A stretch of DNA of 64,000 bases from Bythopirellula goksoeyrii (GTDB taxonomy: Bacteria > Planctomycetota > Planctomycetia > Pirellulales > Lacipirellulaceae), in assembly GCF_008065115.1 (NCBI RefSeq), contig NZ_CP042913.1, positions 257,211-321,210 on the forward strand, given 5' to 3'. Shown here one piece after another: positions 46,128 through 54,947 of the stretch; position 1 is the first letter of the stretch; each line of letters starts with the position of its first letter. The notes under the pieces are model-generated. The model saw only the letters and a program-made list of their open reading frames with translations, was not told the origin of the DNA and did no database searches. The position numbers and the translations under genes are program-made.

Positions 46128-47699
46128 ATGGACCAAGACGCAAGGATTCAGAGCAGTACTACCGCAGAGCGGGTGTTGGTGCTGGACTTCGGTTCGCAGT
46201 TTGCCCAGTTGATTGCCCGGCGGGTCCGTGAACAGCATGTGTACTGCGAGATCGTGCGACACAGTATTACCGCGGAAAGGGTCCGTGAACTTGCACCACT
46301 AGGGTTGATTTTTTCTGGCGGCCCCGCAAGCGTTTATGCTGAGGGTGCCCCGCAGTGTGATCCCGAGCTGTTCGAGCTGGGAATTCCCATCTTAGGTATC
46401 TGCTACGGGATGCAACTTGCCTGCCATGTGCTAGGAGGCAAAGTCGAGAGTTTTCCTTCCCGAGAATACGGCCGGGCAGAATGGCACATCGACAAGGCCG
46501 ACCCGCTGTTTGAAGATGTGGCCCCGGTGAGCCAAGCGTGGATGAGCCACGGAGACCAAGTAGCTAACATAGCCGATGATTTTGAGCAGCTCGCAAGCAC
46601 GTCTGATTGCAAGTTCGCAGCCGTGAAACACCGCACGCGGCCTCTCTACGGACTGCAATTTCACCCTGAGGTGACGCACACCATCGAGGGAAGCAAACTG
46701 CTGGGGAATTTCCTGCGGAACATTTGCGGCACCACTGGCACTTGGCAATTGGGGGATTTTGCAACGGAAACAATTGCTCAGATACGACAGTCGGTAGGCA
46801 GCGATCGTGTAATCTGCGGTCTCTCCGGCGGTGTCGATTCTTCCGTGGTTGCTGCTTTGTTGGCTGAGGCGATTGGTCCGCAGTTGTCGTGCATATTGGT
46901 GGACAACGGCCTGTTGCGACTCGACGAAGAAAAGGCTGTCATTGAGGAATTCTCTAAGCACTTTCAAACCGATCTCCATGTAGTGAAGGCCGAGGAGCAA
47001 TTCCTAGCGGCTCTAGCCGGTGTGACAGACCCCCAGGAAAAGCGTCGTCGCATCGGGCATACGTTCATCGATTGCTTTGCCGGCGAAGCGAAACGAATTT
47101 CAGGAGCGAAGTATCTCGCCCAAGGGACCCTCTATCCTGATGTGATCGAGAGTGGGGCATCCCGCGACGGCCCTGCTGATACGATCAAGTTGCACCACAA
47201 CGTCGGCGGATTGCCTGAAGAACTGGGGTTCGAGTTGGTCGAACCCCTCAGGGATTTGTTCAAGGACGAGGTCCGGCGACTTGGCCTGCAATTGGGGTTA
47301 CCAGAGGAAATCGTCTGGCGGCACCCGTTCCCGGGGCCAGGGCTCGCCGTAAGATGCTTGGGAGAAGTGACTCAGGAGCGACTCAATACATTGCGCGCCG
47401 CCGACGCGATTGTGGTCGGAGAAATCAAGGCCGCCGGTTTATATCGAGCAACTTCGCAGGCATTTGCCGTTCTCTTGCCTGTGCAAAGCGTCGGCGTGAT
47501 GGGGGATAGCCGGACTTACGATGATGCCTTGGCGGTGCGCTGCGTTAACACCGACGATTTCATGACCGCTGACTGGAGCCACCTTCCTTATGACCTACTC
47601 TCGCGGATTTCCACGCGGGTAATTAATGAGGTGAAGGGGGTCAATCGAGTGGTATATGATATAAGCTCCAAGCCCCCCGCAACGATTGAGTGGGAGTGA
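46128..47699 (+). CDS. guaA: GMP synthase (glutamine-hydrolysing)
   Basis: The 523-residue enzyme turns XMP into GMP. The class-I glutaminase domain has '[20 protein letters not shown]', the nucleophile Cys in '[18 protein letters not shown]' and '[14 protein letters not shown]'; the ATP-pyrophosphatase domain has the P-loop '[19 protein letters not shown]'; and the dimerisation domain ends '[14 protein letters not shown]' as in the family. ATG 46128 is taken; TTG 46092 opens the same frame. Normal length. Confidence 0.97.
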   Translation: MDQDARIQSSTTAERVLVLDFGSQFAQLIARRVREQHVYCEIVRHSITAERVRELAPLGLIFSGGPASVYAEGAPQCDPELFELGIPILGICYGMQLACHVLGGKVESFPSREYGRAEWHIDKADPLFEDVAPVSQAWMSHGDQVANIADDFEQLASTSDCKFAAVKHRTRPLYGLQFHPEVTHTIEGSKLLGNFLRNICGTTGTWQLGDFATETIAQIRQSVGSDRVICGLSGGVDSSVVAALLAEAIGPQLSCILVDNGLLRLDEEKAVIEEFSKHFQTDLHVVKAEEQFLAALAGVTDPQEKRRRIGHTFIDCFAGEAKRISGAKYLAQGTLYPDVIESGASRDGPADTIKLHHNVGGLPEELGFELVEPLRDLFKDEVRRLGLQLGLPEEIVWRHPFPGPGLAVRCLGEVTQERLNTLRAADAIVVGEIKAAGLYRATSQAFAVLLPVQSVGVMGDSRTYDDALAVRCVNTDDFMTADWSHLPYDLLSRISTRVINEVKGVNRVVYDISSKPPATIEWE

Positions 47700-47716
47700 A
47701 AGAACTTCTGACTAAA

Positions 47717-47760
47717 GTGACCAGTCCAACCCCGACGGACTGGTCGCTTCAGCGACCAGT
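47717..47760. repeat. REP element, copy C (5' of RAYT)
   Basis: ACTGGTCGCT (47739-47748) and AGCGACCAGT (47751-47760) form a perfect stem around TC. In front of it GACCAGTCC (47719-47727) can pair with GGACTGGTC (47737-47745), so the element can take alternative folds. It ends 17 bases before the RAYT start codon and after guaA's stop. Confidence 0.75.
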
Positions 47761-47777
47761 GGAAAGGACCAGAAGCC

Positions 47778-48371
47778 ATGAGCGACTACCGTAAGTTTCG
47801 CAAAAACTACGCAACAAAGACGGAGGTGTACCAGGGGCACCATCGCTACGAACATTGGTACCTCGACAACCAAGTCTACTTCATCACCGCCCGCTGCCGT
47901 GAACGCTACCCAGCGTTCGCTACTGAAAAAGCGAAGGATATTTTTCGGGACCGTTTCAGCCACGATACCACCAAGTATGAATTCTTTCCTTGGGTCACGT
48001 CGCTGTTGGACAATCACTACCATACTCTGGGGTACTTACGAACCGGTGAAAATCTAGGCCCTTTGATGCAGCGACTGCACGGCTCAGTGGCGAAACTGGT
48101 GAACGACCTGCTTCCAGAGCGCCGCGTGCCGTTCTGGCGCTCCGAGGGGAATCGGGACTACTTCGACGGCTGTCTGCGAGATGAGCGGCAGTGTCGACGG
48201 GCTTTTCGTTATACACTTACCCAGGGTGAGCGGCACGGAACAGTCAAAGACCATCGCGACTATCCTCATACGCACGTCCAGATAGAATTGGAACGCGGGC
48301 TTAAGCGTGCGCTGGAGCTTAAGGCGTTTCTCGATGGTGTACCGTATAAGCGTTATCAAACTGGTCGCTAA
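47778..48371 (+). CDS. REP-associated tyrosine transposase (RAYT)
   Basis: The 197-residue protein belongs to the Y1/HUH (IS200-like) superfamily: start with 'HRYEHWYLDNQVYFITARCR', the two metal-binding histidines His80 and His82 in 'LLDNHYHTLGYL', then 'LVNDLLPERRVPFW' and 'GNRDYFDGCLRDERQCRRAF', where the catalytic Tyr128 would lie. HUH transposases nick and join single-stranded DNA at hairpins; RAYTs act on REP sequences and are usually single-copy domesticated genes. Here it sits between two REP copies in the same orientation, and the last codons T-G-R-stop are part of the downstream REP. Confidence 0.85.
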   Translation: MSDYRKFRKNYATKTEVYQGHHRYEHWYLDNQVYFITARCRERYPAFATEKAKDIFRDRFSHDTTKYEFFPWVTSLLDNHYHTLGYLRTGENLGPLMQRLHGSVAKLVNDLLPERRVPFWRSEGNRDYFDGCLRDERQCRRAFRYTLTQGERHGTVKDHRDYPHTHVQIELERGLKRALELKAFLDGVPYKRYQTGR

Positions 48372-48418
48372 AGCGATCCAGTCCAAACTTCGACGGACTG
48401 GTCGCTTTAGCGACCAGT
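48360..48418. repeat. REP element, copy D (3' of RAYT), double hairpin
   Basis: First hairpin CTGGTCGCT (48361-48369) with AGCGATCCAG (one unpaired base); second ACTGGTCGCT (48397-48406) with AGCGACCAGT (48409-48418) around TT, perfect. The RAYT stop codon TAA lies in the first loop. The CGACGGACTGGTCGCT flank is identical to copy C. Confidence 0.8.
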
Positions 48419-48444
48419 TCTTCCCAACCTAAAACACGGAATCT

Positions 48445-50124
48445 ATGTCACAAAAATACATCTATCAGATCAGCAATCTCACCAAAAAAATTGGCCCACG
48501 CGAGGTCCTCAAGGACATTTGGCTCGCATTCTACCCAGGTGCGAAGATTGGCGTCCTAGGACGAAACGGCTCCGGCAAAAGCACCTTGCTGCGAATTATG
48601 GCCGGCAAGGACAAGGATTTTGACGGAGAAGCTCGTCTTGCCGAGGGATTTACCGTTGGTCTACTGGAGCAAGAACCACACCTCAATCCTGACAAGGACG
48701 TTCAAGGCAACGTCGAGGAGGCCGTCGCCGCAACCCGTGCGTTGCTGGAAGAGTTCGAGGCCATCGGGGAAAAATATGCCGAGGTCGCCGACGATCCCGA
48801 CGCGATGGAAAAGCTCATGAATCGGCAGTCGGCTTTGCAAGACATCATCGACGCAGCCAATGCTTGGGAAATCGATCGCCAGATCGAGATCGCCATGGAC
48901 GCCATGAATCTGCCACCCGGTGATGCTGATGTGTCGAAGCTCTCGGGCGGAGAAAAACGCCGAGTTGCCCTCTGCAAAATTCTGCTTGAACGACCTGACC
49001 TGTTGTTACTTGACGAACCTACGAACCATCTCGACGCTGAAAGCGTCGCTTGGTTAGAGCGCCATTTGGCCGAATACTCCGGCACGATTGTCGCAGTGAC
49101 GCATGATCGCTACTTTCTTGATAACGTCGCAGGCTGGATCCTGGAGCTTGATCGAGGGCAGGGGTATCCCTTCGAAGGAAATTACACTTCCTGGTTAGAG
49201 CAAAAACACACTCGGCTCAAAACTGAAGAGAAAAAGGCGAGCGCTCGTCAACGCGCTTTGGCGAAAGAACTAGAATGGGTCAAGATGGCACCCAAGGCAC
49301 GGCAAGCCAAGAACAAGGCCCGCGTAAAGGCCTACGAGCAGATGGTCGCCGAGGAATACAACGACAAGCCAGATGAATTGGAGATTCAAATCCCTCCCGG
49401 TCAACGCTTGGGAGACATGGTGGTCGAGGCAGTTGATCTGGGCAAGTCTTACGGAGACCGCGTGATCTTCGAAAATGTCAACTTCCGCCTCCCCCCTGGT
49501 GGCATCGTGGGGATTATCGGCCCCAATGGCTCCGGTAAGACCACGCTGTTAAAAATGCTCATGGGACTGGAGACGCCCGACGAGGGGGAACTGAAGATCG
49601 GTCCCACGGTCGAACTGGGATACGTCGATCAATCTCGCGACGATCTGGTGGCGGACAATACCGTCTACCAGGAAATCTCAGGCGGACTCGACAACTTGGA
49701 AATGGGGGGCCGACGGTTAAATAGCCGGTCGTATGTTTCGCGTTTTAATTTCACCGGTACCGACCAACAAAAGAAGGTCGGCGTGCTTTCTGGTGGAGAG
49801 CGAAACCGCGTGCATCTGGCTAAGCTTCTCCGACGAGGGTCGAATGTTCTGCTATTGGATGAACCAACCAACGACATCGACGTGGATACCCTGCGAGCTC
49901 TAGAGGAGGCCGTTGCCAACTTCGCGGGCTGTGCGGTCGTGGTTAGTCATGATCGTTGGTTCCTAGACCGGCTGGCAACGCATATCTTAGCCTTTGAAGG
50001 AGAAGGATACGTGCACTGGTGCGACGGCAATTTTGAGACCTACGAACGCGAACGCCGTGAGCGGCTAGGTGAGGAGGCTGACGCCCCGCATCGTTTTCGG
50101 TATAAGAGACTCCAGCAGAGCTAG
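48445..50124 (+). CDS. ettA: energy-dependent translational throttle protein EttA (ABC-F)
   Basis: The 559-residue soluble protein has two ABC ATPase domains without membrane segments: Walker A '[14 protein letters not shown]' and '[14 protein letters not shown]', signature '[16 protein letters not shown]' and '[15 protein letters not shown]', Walker B '[12 protein letters not shown]' and '[12 protein letters not shown]'. The arm with '[19 protein letters not shown]' between them is EttA-like. EttA binds the ribosomal E site and links first peptide-bond formation to the ATP/ADP ratio. Length matches (about 555). Confidence 0.95.
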   Translation: MSQKYIYQISNLTKKIGPREVLKDIWLAFYPGAKIGVLGRNGSGKSTLLRIMAGKDKDFDGEARLAEGFTVGLLEQEPHLNPDKDVQGNVEEAVAATRALLEEFEAIGEKYAEVADDPDAMEKLMNRQSALQDIIDAANAWEIDRQIEIAMDAMNLPPGDADVSKLSGGEKRRVALCKILLERPDLLLLDEPTNHLDAESVAWLERHLAEYSGTIVAVTHDRYFLDNVAGWILELDRGQGYPFEGNYTSWLEQKHTRLKTEEKKASARQRALAKELEWVKMAPKARQAKNKARVKAYEQMVAEEYNDKPDELEIQIPPGQRLGDMVVEAVDLGKSYGDRVIFENVNFRLPPGGIVGIIGPNGSGKTTLLKMLMGLETPDEGELKIGPTVELGYVDQSRDDLVADNTVYQEISGGLDNLEMGGRRLNSRSYVSRFNFTGTDQQKKVGVLSGGERNRVHLAKLLRRGSNVLLLDEPTNDIDVDTLRALEEAVANFAGCAVVVSHDRWFLDRLATHILAFEGEGYVHWCDGNFETYERERRERLGEEADAPHRFRYKRLQQS

Positions 50125-50165
50125 TTTTTTTTCACCACGTTTTGATTAAAGGGCACTGAAGTAAA

Positions 50166-50468
50166 ATGAGTGTACTTCGTTTAGGATCCAATCAGAAGTT
50201 TGCCGACAACTGGGACGCTGCTTTTGGCGGCGGGAAGAAGAAATCGACGTCGAAAAAGACTGTTGAGAAGAAGTCACCCAAGAAAAGTACCAAGAAAAAG
50301 GCTACCACGAAGAAAACCGCTAAGAAGAAGTCTACCACTAAGAAGTCATCTTCCAAAAAATCGCCCAAGCGAAAATCTCCTAAGGCAAAAAAGAGTGCCA
50401 AGAAAAAGACTTCAAGCCGTGGAAAGGGAAAATCTAAAGCAGGGCTCAAGCAGAAAGAGTTGTTCTAG
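50166..50468 (+). CDS. Lys-rich histone H1-like C-terminal-tail protein
   Basis: The 100-residue product has a short ordinary start ('RLGSNQKFADNWDAAFGGG') and then about 75 residues of Lys/Ser/Thr/Pro repeats (K-K-S-x-x-K, S-P-K-K), resembling the tail of histone H1 and of some bacterial DNA-compaction proteins. It likely binds nucleic acid without fixed structure. It lies 41 bases after ettA in the same direction. The amino-acid bias makes frame noise on the other strand, which is ignored. Confidence 0.75.
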   Translation: MSVLRLGSNQKFADNWDAAFGGGKKKSTSKKTVEKKSPKKSTKKKATTKKTAKKKSTTKKSSSKKSPKRKSPKAKKSAKKKTSSRGKGKSKAGLKQKELF

Positions 50469-50516
50469 GCTTCAGAGAGTCGTGGGCCGCGTTGCGACTT
50501 GGCTGGGAAGTTATCG

Positions 50517-51005
50517 CTAGGGCTTCCATTTGTCTATGAAGGCGAGCAGCTTGTCTTCGCTGTAGTTATTGCCTTTTTGGATTTTCGAAGTGTCCTGAGA
50601 GTGAAGCAATGTGCCATCGCTCTCCAGGACATACCAATGGGGATAGCCCGCCACATCAGGGTATTGGCCTAAGAACTCTTCGTTTTCATTTTCACCCTGG
50701 GTGAAGCTGACTTTCATGACGAGGAATCCATCGTGCAGTCCCGCAGCTACGCTGGGGGTCTCGCGGATGAAGGCGTCAAGCCGATGGCAGAATTGGCACC
50801 ATTCTCCTCCTACCTGCAAGATGATGCGTTTATGATCGGCCTGTGCCTGTTTGACGGTGGCAGCGAGATCAACTGTCGGTTCGGCTTCGGGATTGTAACT
50901 GCCGACAGTGTAGACGGCTTGCTTAGTCTGTGATTGACAACCGGCGATGGCAACCAAGAGAAACAGCCGGAGCATGTCTCGGTGGAATTTGTGGAAAAAA
51001 TGCAT
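50517..51005 (-). CDS. thioredoxin-fold lipoprotein
   Basis: The 162-residue product has a signal peptide with lipobox 'LLVAIAGC', then a thioredoxin-like domain with W-C-Q-F-C-H at the redox site and 'YPDVAGYPHWYVLESDGTLL' holding the cis-Pro region. It probably acts in disulfide reduction or exchange on the outside of the inner membrane. GAGGAA, eight bases upstream, supports ATG 51005. It starts 12 bases after the efpL-like gene on the same strand and ends the operon. Confidence 0.85.
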   Translation of the reverse strand: MHFFHKFHRDMLRLFLLVAIAGCQSQTKQAVYTVGSYNPEAEPTVDLAATVKQAQADHKRIILQVGGEWCQFCHRLDAFIRETPSVAAGLHDGFLVMKVSFTQGENENEEFLGQYPDVAGYPHWYVLESDGTLLHSQDTSKIQKGNNYSEDKLLAFIDKWKP

Positions 51006-51017
51006 GAGACGAATTCC

Positions 51018-51581
51018 TCACGCCCTTCCCAGAAAATCACCTGTGCGGGTATCCACTTTGATGACTTCGCCTTCTTTCAAGTATTCAGGCACCTGAACGA
51101 TGGCCCCCGTTTCCAATGTGGCAGGCTTGGTTCGCGAAGTGGCCGAGTTGCCTTTCACGCCAGGATCACACTGGATGATTTTCAGTTCCACAGACGCTGG
51201 CAACTGTAGTCCCACGCACTCGTCGTTGTAAATCTGTGCCAGTAACCCACTGAGATTTTCGGTAATGTATTGCATCTGCTCGGCAATGTCGGTGGCCGGA
51301 AGCTGGTACTGGTTGTAATCCTGCGAATCCAGAAAATGCACATTGTCGCCATCGGAGTACATCAGCGTCACCTCGCGACGTTGGAAGTCCGCTTCGGCAA
51401 GCATGTCAGTCCCTTTGCAGGCAAAGTCCGCTTTTTGCTGAGTGACCAGGTTGCGAGCACGGAACTTGTACAGCGTGTTTCCACCGCGGGCCGACGGGGA
51501 TTGGACATGCACGGTTTCAATGATATGTGGGGCTTCGAGATGAAGCAGGATCGCGCCAGGTTTGGCATCTTTGGCAAGCAT
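51018..51581 (-). CDS. efpL: EfpL (YeiP)-like elongation factor P paralogue
   Basis: The 187-residue protein is of the EF-P/eIF5A family: a KOW-like domain, then two OB folds. It resembles YeiP/EfpL of E. coli more than EF-P: 'VHVQSPSARGGNTLYKFRAR' puts an Arg (R32) where EF-P has the modified Lys, and the end 'GVKGNSATSRTKPATLETGA', 'VQVPEYLKEGEVIKVDTRTG' is shared. EF-P-type proteins rescue ribosomes stalled at proline runs. ATG 51581 fits the family; the frame open from TTG 51635 overlaps the palindrome at 51608-51624. It is fourth in a minus-strand run starting with proC. Confidence 0.85.
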   Translation of the reverse strand: MLAKDAKPGAILLHLEAPHIIETVHVQSPSARGGNTLYKFRARNLVTQQKADFACKGTDMLAEADFQRREVTLMYSDGDNVHFLDSQDYNQYQLPATDIAEQMQYITENLSGLLAQIYNDECVGLQLPASVELKIIQCDPGVKGNSATSRTKPATLETGAIVQVPEYLKEGEVIKVDTRTGDFLGRA

Positions 51582-51607
51582 GTTGGCTTTCGAAGTGAGT
51601 TTTAACC

Positions 51608-51624
51608 GCGATGCGACGCATCGC
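51608..51624. repeat. palindrome GCGATGCGACGCATCGC
   Basis: Eight-base arms around one base, between the 170-residue unknown gene and the efpL-like start. A related sequence (17 of 21 bases) lies in the guaA promoter at about 46037-46057. Could be a repeat or a binding site. Confidence 0.45.
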
Positions 51625-51631
51625 ACGGAAT

Positions 51632-52144
51632 TCAAGCCAGGATTTCACCAGACGCGGGGTCAAACGTCAAGCCACCAGTCAAACCGGCCAGGGTCTCCAC
51701 CACTGTCAAGAGACACGTGGGGTCCAGCATGTCGTAGTCGTCCTCCGGATCGGCAAACTCATCTGGAAATGTGGCGTTGTTTGCAGAGCCATTGCTAGCT
51801 GTCATTCTTTCAAAATGAGCAACATCGATTCGAGCGTCGGCGATGATGAGTTCCTGCAATTGAGCTGGGGCGAGGTCTTCGCGCAGTTCCTTCGCCCATG
51901 CTAGATTTTGCTCGATAATGGCGTCCCCCACCTCGTAACTTATTTCCACTGCGGCGTGGTCCTCGGGAGATTCAACTAGCAACGACTCAAGTAACCCCTC
52001 AGGATCTGAGGCCGGATTTTCGATCTGGAATCGGCAGTTAGCATTGACCAATGCAGCGGATACCTGCTTGAGCGTAGGTCGCCGCTTATGTGGAAACAGA
52101 ATGAAATAGGTTTCCCGCCAGTAGAGTTCGTCGTTTGCTGCCAT
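51632..52144 (-). CDS. conserved-looking hypothetical protein (170 residues)
   Basis: Acidic cytoplasmic protein, no signal or membrane segment. The N-terminal half has a mixed alpha/beta pattern ('DELYWRETYFILFPHKRRPT', 'NCRFQIENPASDPEGLLESL', 'AAVEISYEVGDAIIEQ'); the rest is helical and ends 'LAGLTGGLTFDPASGEILA'. I do not recognise a family. It follows an 81-residue unknown and proC on the same strand and precedes the efpL-like gene. GGAGGGAG upstream, at a loose distance of 11, supports ATG 52144. Confidence 0.7.
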   Translation of the reverse strand: MAANDELYWRETYFILFPHKRRPTLKQVSAALVNANCRFQIENPASDPEGLLESLLVESPEDHAAVEISYEVGDAIIEQNLAWAKELREDLAPAQLQELIIADARIDVAHFERMTASNGSANNATFPDEFADPEDDYDMLDPTCLLTVVETLAGLTGGLTFDPASGEILA

Positions 52145-52188
52145 ATTCTAATACTCTCCCTCCGCCAAACCGGGACCCGGCATCGCTC

Positions 52189-52434
52189 CTACCAGAGATT
52201 CTCGCCAGATTCCTCATCAGGTGGCCCCAGGCCGCCTTGCCATGTTTCGAGGCGATTGTTCAATTCATCACGTTCTGTCAAATTGGCCCAAACCGATTCT
52301 CCTTGCTCAAGGCGAACCTCATAGTATCCCTCCCGGGTACAGTCTTCCTCGCCGCAAAAATGCGGCGTTGCTGCGACCCACATCACCCGGTAAAGGGGTA
52401 CAAATCTGTCATCAACACGAATCAAGATCGACAC
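52189..52434 (-). CDS. small hypothetical protein (81 residues)
   Basis: It begins at GTG 52434, four bases after the proC stop, with GGGGA eight bases upstream inside the end of proC. The sequence is protein-like ('LYRVMWVAATPHFCGEEDCT', 'GYYEVRLEQGESVWANLTER', 'ELNNRLETW'), with two Cys three residues from acidic residues. No family recognised. Tight coupling to proC argues that it is a real gene. Confidence 0.7.
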   Translation of the reverse strand: MSILIRVDDRFVPLYRVMWVAATPHFCGEEDCTREGYYEVRLEQGESVWANLTERDELNNRLETWQGGLGPPDEESGENLW

Positions 52435-52438
52435 AATG

Positions 52439-53323
52439 TTATCCCCGTCCCAATTCTTGAGATCTCCTGGTCGCTACCACCACCGCCTCGCAGAATGCCT
52501 CGGCACCTCGGAGCTTCGCCAATGCGTCGAGTCCTGCAACCGTCGTCCCTCCCGGGCTGGTGACCTGCTCTCGCAACTCGATCGGCGAACGGCCCGTGGC
52601 AAGGACCATCTGAGCGGCACCGCGAGCCGTTTGAGCCGCCAACTTCAGTGCCAATTCGGCAGGGAGCCCCATTTGTGCTCCACCCTTAGCCATAGATTCT
52701 ATCACCTGATAGATGAAAGCAGGACCCGATCCTGAGAGGCCCGTCACGGCGTCAAGCTGCTCCTCAGTAACCTCATAGGCATGGCCCACACTCTCCAAGA
52801 CCCGTCGCACGTCCTCTGCGTCTTCGTCGGTAGCTTCCTTGGCGCGGCTAAAACAGGAAACCCCTTCGCCTACCAAGCAGGGGGTATTGGGCATCACACG
52901 AATGATTCTCGCCTTCGCTGGCAATGCCTCGGTGATCGTCGAGAGTGTTACACCAGCGGCAATGGACACCACCAATTGATGCTCAGCAATCTGGCTACCG
53001 AGATTCTCCAACACGCTTGACATAACTTGCGGCTTGATGGCCAGCACGATGATGTCGGCTCGCGATAGAATTGGTTCACTTGTGTCGAATACCTCGACCC
53101 CGGCCACCTGCTCAGCAAACGCTTGACGGGCTTCAAGAGACGGGTCCGACGCCAACACCTGCTCAGCACTCACTAACCCGCTCTCAACACATCCCCGAGC
53201 GAGCGCAGTAGCCATACGACCGGCACCAACGAAACCAACCGATTTGGTGAATTCGGACAAAGCTTGTATCCCGTTATTGGCCTTATTGCTGGCATTGGTA
53301 GTAGTACTGAAATCAATCAGCAT
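52439..53323 (-). CDS. proC: pyrroline-5-carboxylate reductase
   Basis: The 294-residue enzyme makes L-proline from pyrroline-5-carboxylate with NAD(P)H. Rossmann start 'VGFVGAGRMATALARGCVES', 'IVLAIKPQVMSSVLENL', 'IIRVMPNTPCLVGEGVSCFS', 'AVTGLSGSGPAFIYQVIESM' and 'REQVTSPGGTTVAGLDAL' are the family signatures. It has about 25 extra residues before the Rossmann motif. It is first in a minus-strand run that ends with an EF-P-type factor for proline-rich proteins, a functional link that may be a coincidence. Confidence 0.95.
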   Translation of the reverse strand: MLIDFSTTTNASNKANNGIQALSEFTKSVGFVGAGRMATALARGCVESGLVSAEQVLASDPSLEARQAFAEQVAGVEVFDTSEPILSRADIIVLAIKPQVMSSVLENLGSQIAEHQLVVSIAAGVTLSTITEALPAKARIIRVMPNTPCLVGEGVSCFSRAKEATDEDAEDVRRVLESVGHAYEVTEEQLDAVTGLSGSGPAFIYQVIESMAKGGAQMGLPAELALKLAAQTARGAAQMVLATGRSPIELREQVTSPGGTTVAGLDALAKLRGAEAFCEAVVVATRRSQELGRG

Positions 53324-53930
53324 CCTACGGAATCATATAGGTGCCGACAATCGTGCAAATGCTCAATTCACCGGGGATTTGCAGATTTCTTACAAAGAAT
53401 GCCGTTGACGGGCCGAGGCCATTTTCCTACTCTCGCAAGGCCTCAATTCGTAAATTACGGACGAATTAGAAAGGGCGCTTGGGCGAACTCGGTCGGGTAA
53501 TGCTGCGTAATTACCCGTAGTGATATCAAGCCTAAGTTAGCTCTGGTCCTCACAATCAGTCTTTACTTCGCAGTAATGATGGCACTTGAGGTAGTTATGA
53601 TGCCGATTTGCCACAGTCACGTCGAGTTCCGTATCGGTCGGAGAGACTAAAACTGGCATACTTGTTACAAGAGTCGTTAGCTGAGTTATTGGCCCTACGG
53701 AGAAATTATCAACGAATGCTAGCACCCAGGACGATGAACCTATTGCACTCGCAGATGCGCCAGCACGGTCAATCTACTCCCCAACGACCAGGGATGCGGC
53801 GTATAAGACTGAACTTAGTGTCACGTTTCAATTTGGCTTATCCGTTCTCAGGCGTTACTATAGCAAACTAGTTGGACAAGCGTGTCGCTCACCCGCGTAG
53901 CACACGTGTTGAAATCCACCGGAGAAAAAC
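53324..53930. other. intergenic region with a hairpin
   Basis: CGGGTAAT (53494-53501) pairs with ATTACCCG (53510-53517) around an 8-base loop. A plus-strand frame from 53608 to 53871 shows no convincing start signal or family. Promoters of proC and flgM should lie here. Confidence 0.45.
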
Positions 53931-54209
53931 ATGCAAATTCAAGGCTCATCTCACGCTCATGGTCCTCACACCCTCAAAGGCCCCTACTCAAATCAGCTAG
54001 GCGGTTCCCGGCCTATATCACGAGCTAATTCCACTGGCGATCAATTCGAGATTTCTGCCGCTGCTGAAGCGGCTGCCCAAGCAGTCGAAAGTGGTGATCT
54101 TCGTGCCGACCTAGTGAGTCGCGTCCGCAATGAAATTGCCGCAGGGACATACGATACTCCAGGCAAATTTGAGGCGGCCATGGAGCGACTTCTGGACGAT
54201 GTCGTCTGA
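53931..54209 (+). CDS. flgM: FlgM-like anti-sigma-28 factor
   Basis: The 92-residue protein has a disordered, Ser/Gly/His-rich first half and a helical second half 'DLRADLVSRVRNEIAAGTYD' followed by 'PGKFEAAMERLLDDV', the pattern of FlgM, which binds sigma-28 (FliA) and holds back late flagellar genes until the hook is complete. GGAG stands eight bases before the ATG. It is a single gene here; no flagellar genes are adjacent. FlgM sequences vary, so this is a good but not certain call. Confidence 0.78.
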   Translation: MQIQGSSHAHGPHTLKGPYSNQLGGSRPISRANSTGDQFEISAAAEAAAQAVESGDLRADLVSRVRNEIAAGTYDTPGKFEAAMERLLDDVV

Positions 54210-54412
54210 TCAGGTCGGCCCGCAGGGGCCTCTTGAGACTCGGCAGCTTTCGGTGTAGAATCAATAGCCGTTCAGCCAAGTGCGTTTTCACCACGTTTCT
54301 TGGCGATTAAATGCGATATCTCATTTGCCATCATGTCTCAATAGAGACTATTTTGGCTTTTATTGAGACTCGCCCTATTGATTCTGAACTCGGCAGAAAG
54401 GTCAGGCTCGTC

Positions 54413-54916
54413 ATGTCCAGTGGGTATTCACTCGGCACAGTCGAAGTATCCAGTTCTCCCCAAGAACGGTTTGCCGATTTTCTACAGAGCAAAGGAAAGC
54501 GGATCACACAGCAGCGGCGAATCCTCATTGACTTCGTCTTTAAGCGGCACGACCATTTTGACGCTGAGGAATTGATCCTCAATTTGGCCCAAGTCCCTGA
54601 GGGCCGCAAAGTGAGCCGACCCACGGTTTACCGTACGCTCAACGAGCTTGTCGACTCGGGACTTTTGCGGCGGATGAATCTCCGTGGCCGAGCCATCTAC
54701 GAGCACGACTATGGCTATCCCCAACACGACCACTTGCACTGCACGATGTGCGACAAGCTGATCGAGTTTCAGAGCAAAGAACTTTCGGACCTGCGCCGGG
54801 CAGTAGCTGCGGAATACGACTTTCGCGACTCGGGACACCGACTCATCATCTCAGGTGTCTGCTCTGATTGTAGTGCGACCCGCCATCGGCGTCATACGCC
54901 GCTTGATCTCGTGTAG
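54413..54916 (+). CDS. Fur-family transcriptional regulator
   Basis: The 167-residue protein has a winged-helix domain ('FADFLQSKGKRITQQRRILI', 'VSRPTVYRTLNELVDSGLLR') and a metal-binding dimerisation domain ('HDHLHCTMCDKLIEFQSKEL', 'GHRLIISGVCSDC') with two C-x2-C pairs for structural zinc and the His-rich regulatory site. Ferric uptake, zinc or peroxide sensing cannot be told apart by eye. ATG 54413 is preferred; the frame opens at 54311 with unlike residues. Confidence 0.9.
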   Translation: MSSGYSLGTVEVSSSPQERFADFLQSKGKRITQQRRILIDFVFKRHDHFDAEELILNLAQVPEGRKVSRPTVYRTLNELVDSGLLRRMNLRGRAIYEHDYGYPQHDHLHCTMCDKLIEFQSKELSDLRRAVAAEYDFRDSGHRLIISGVCSDCSATRHRRHTPLDLV

Positions 54917-54947
54917 GCTTGAATGACGAAGCAGCCTGGCCAAATTC

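Noticed and set aside
53608-53871. 87-residue plus-strand frame
   Set aside because: One helical stretch, but unusual Arg/Gln bias, no ribosome-binding site and no supporting neighbour.
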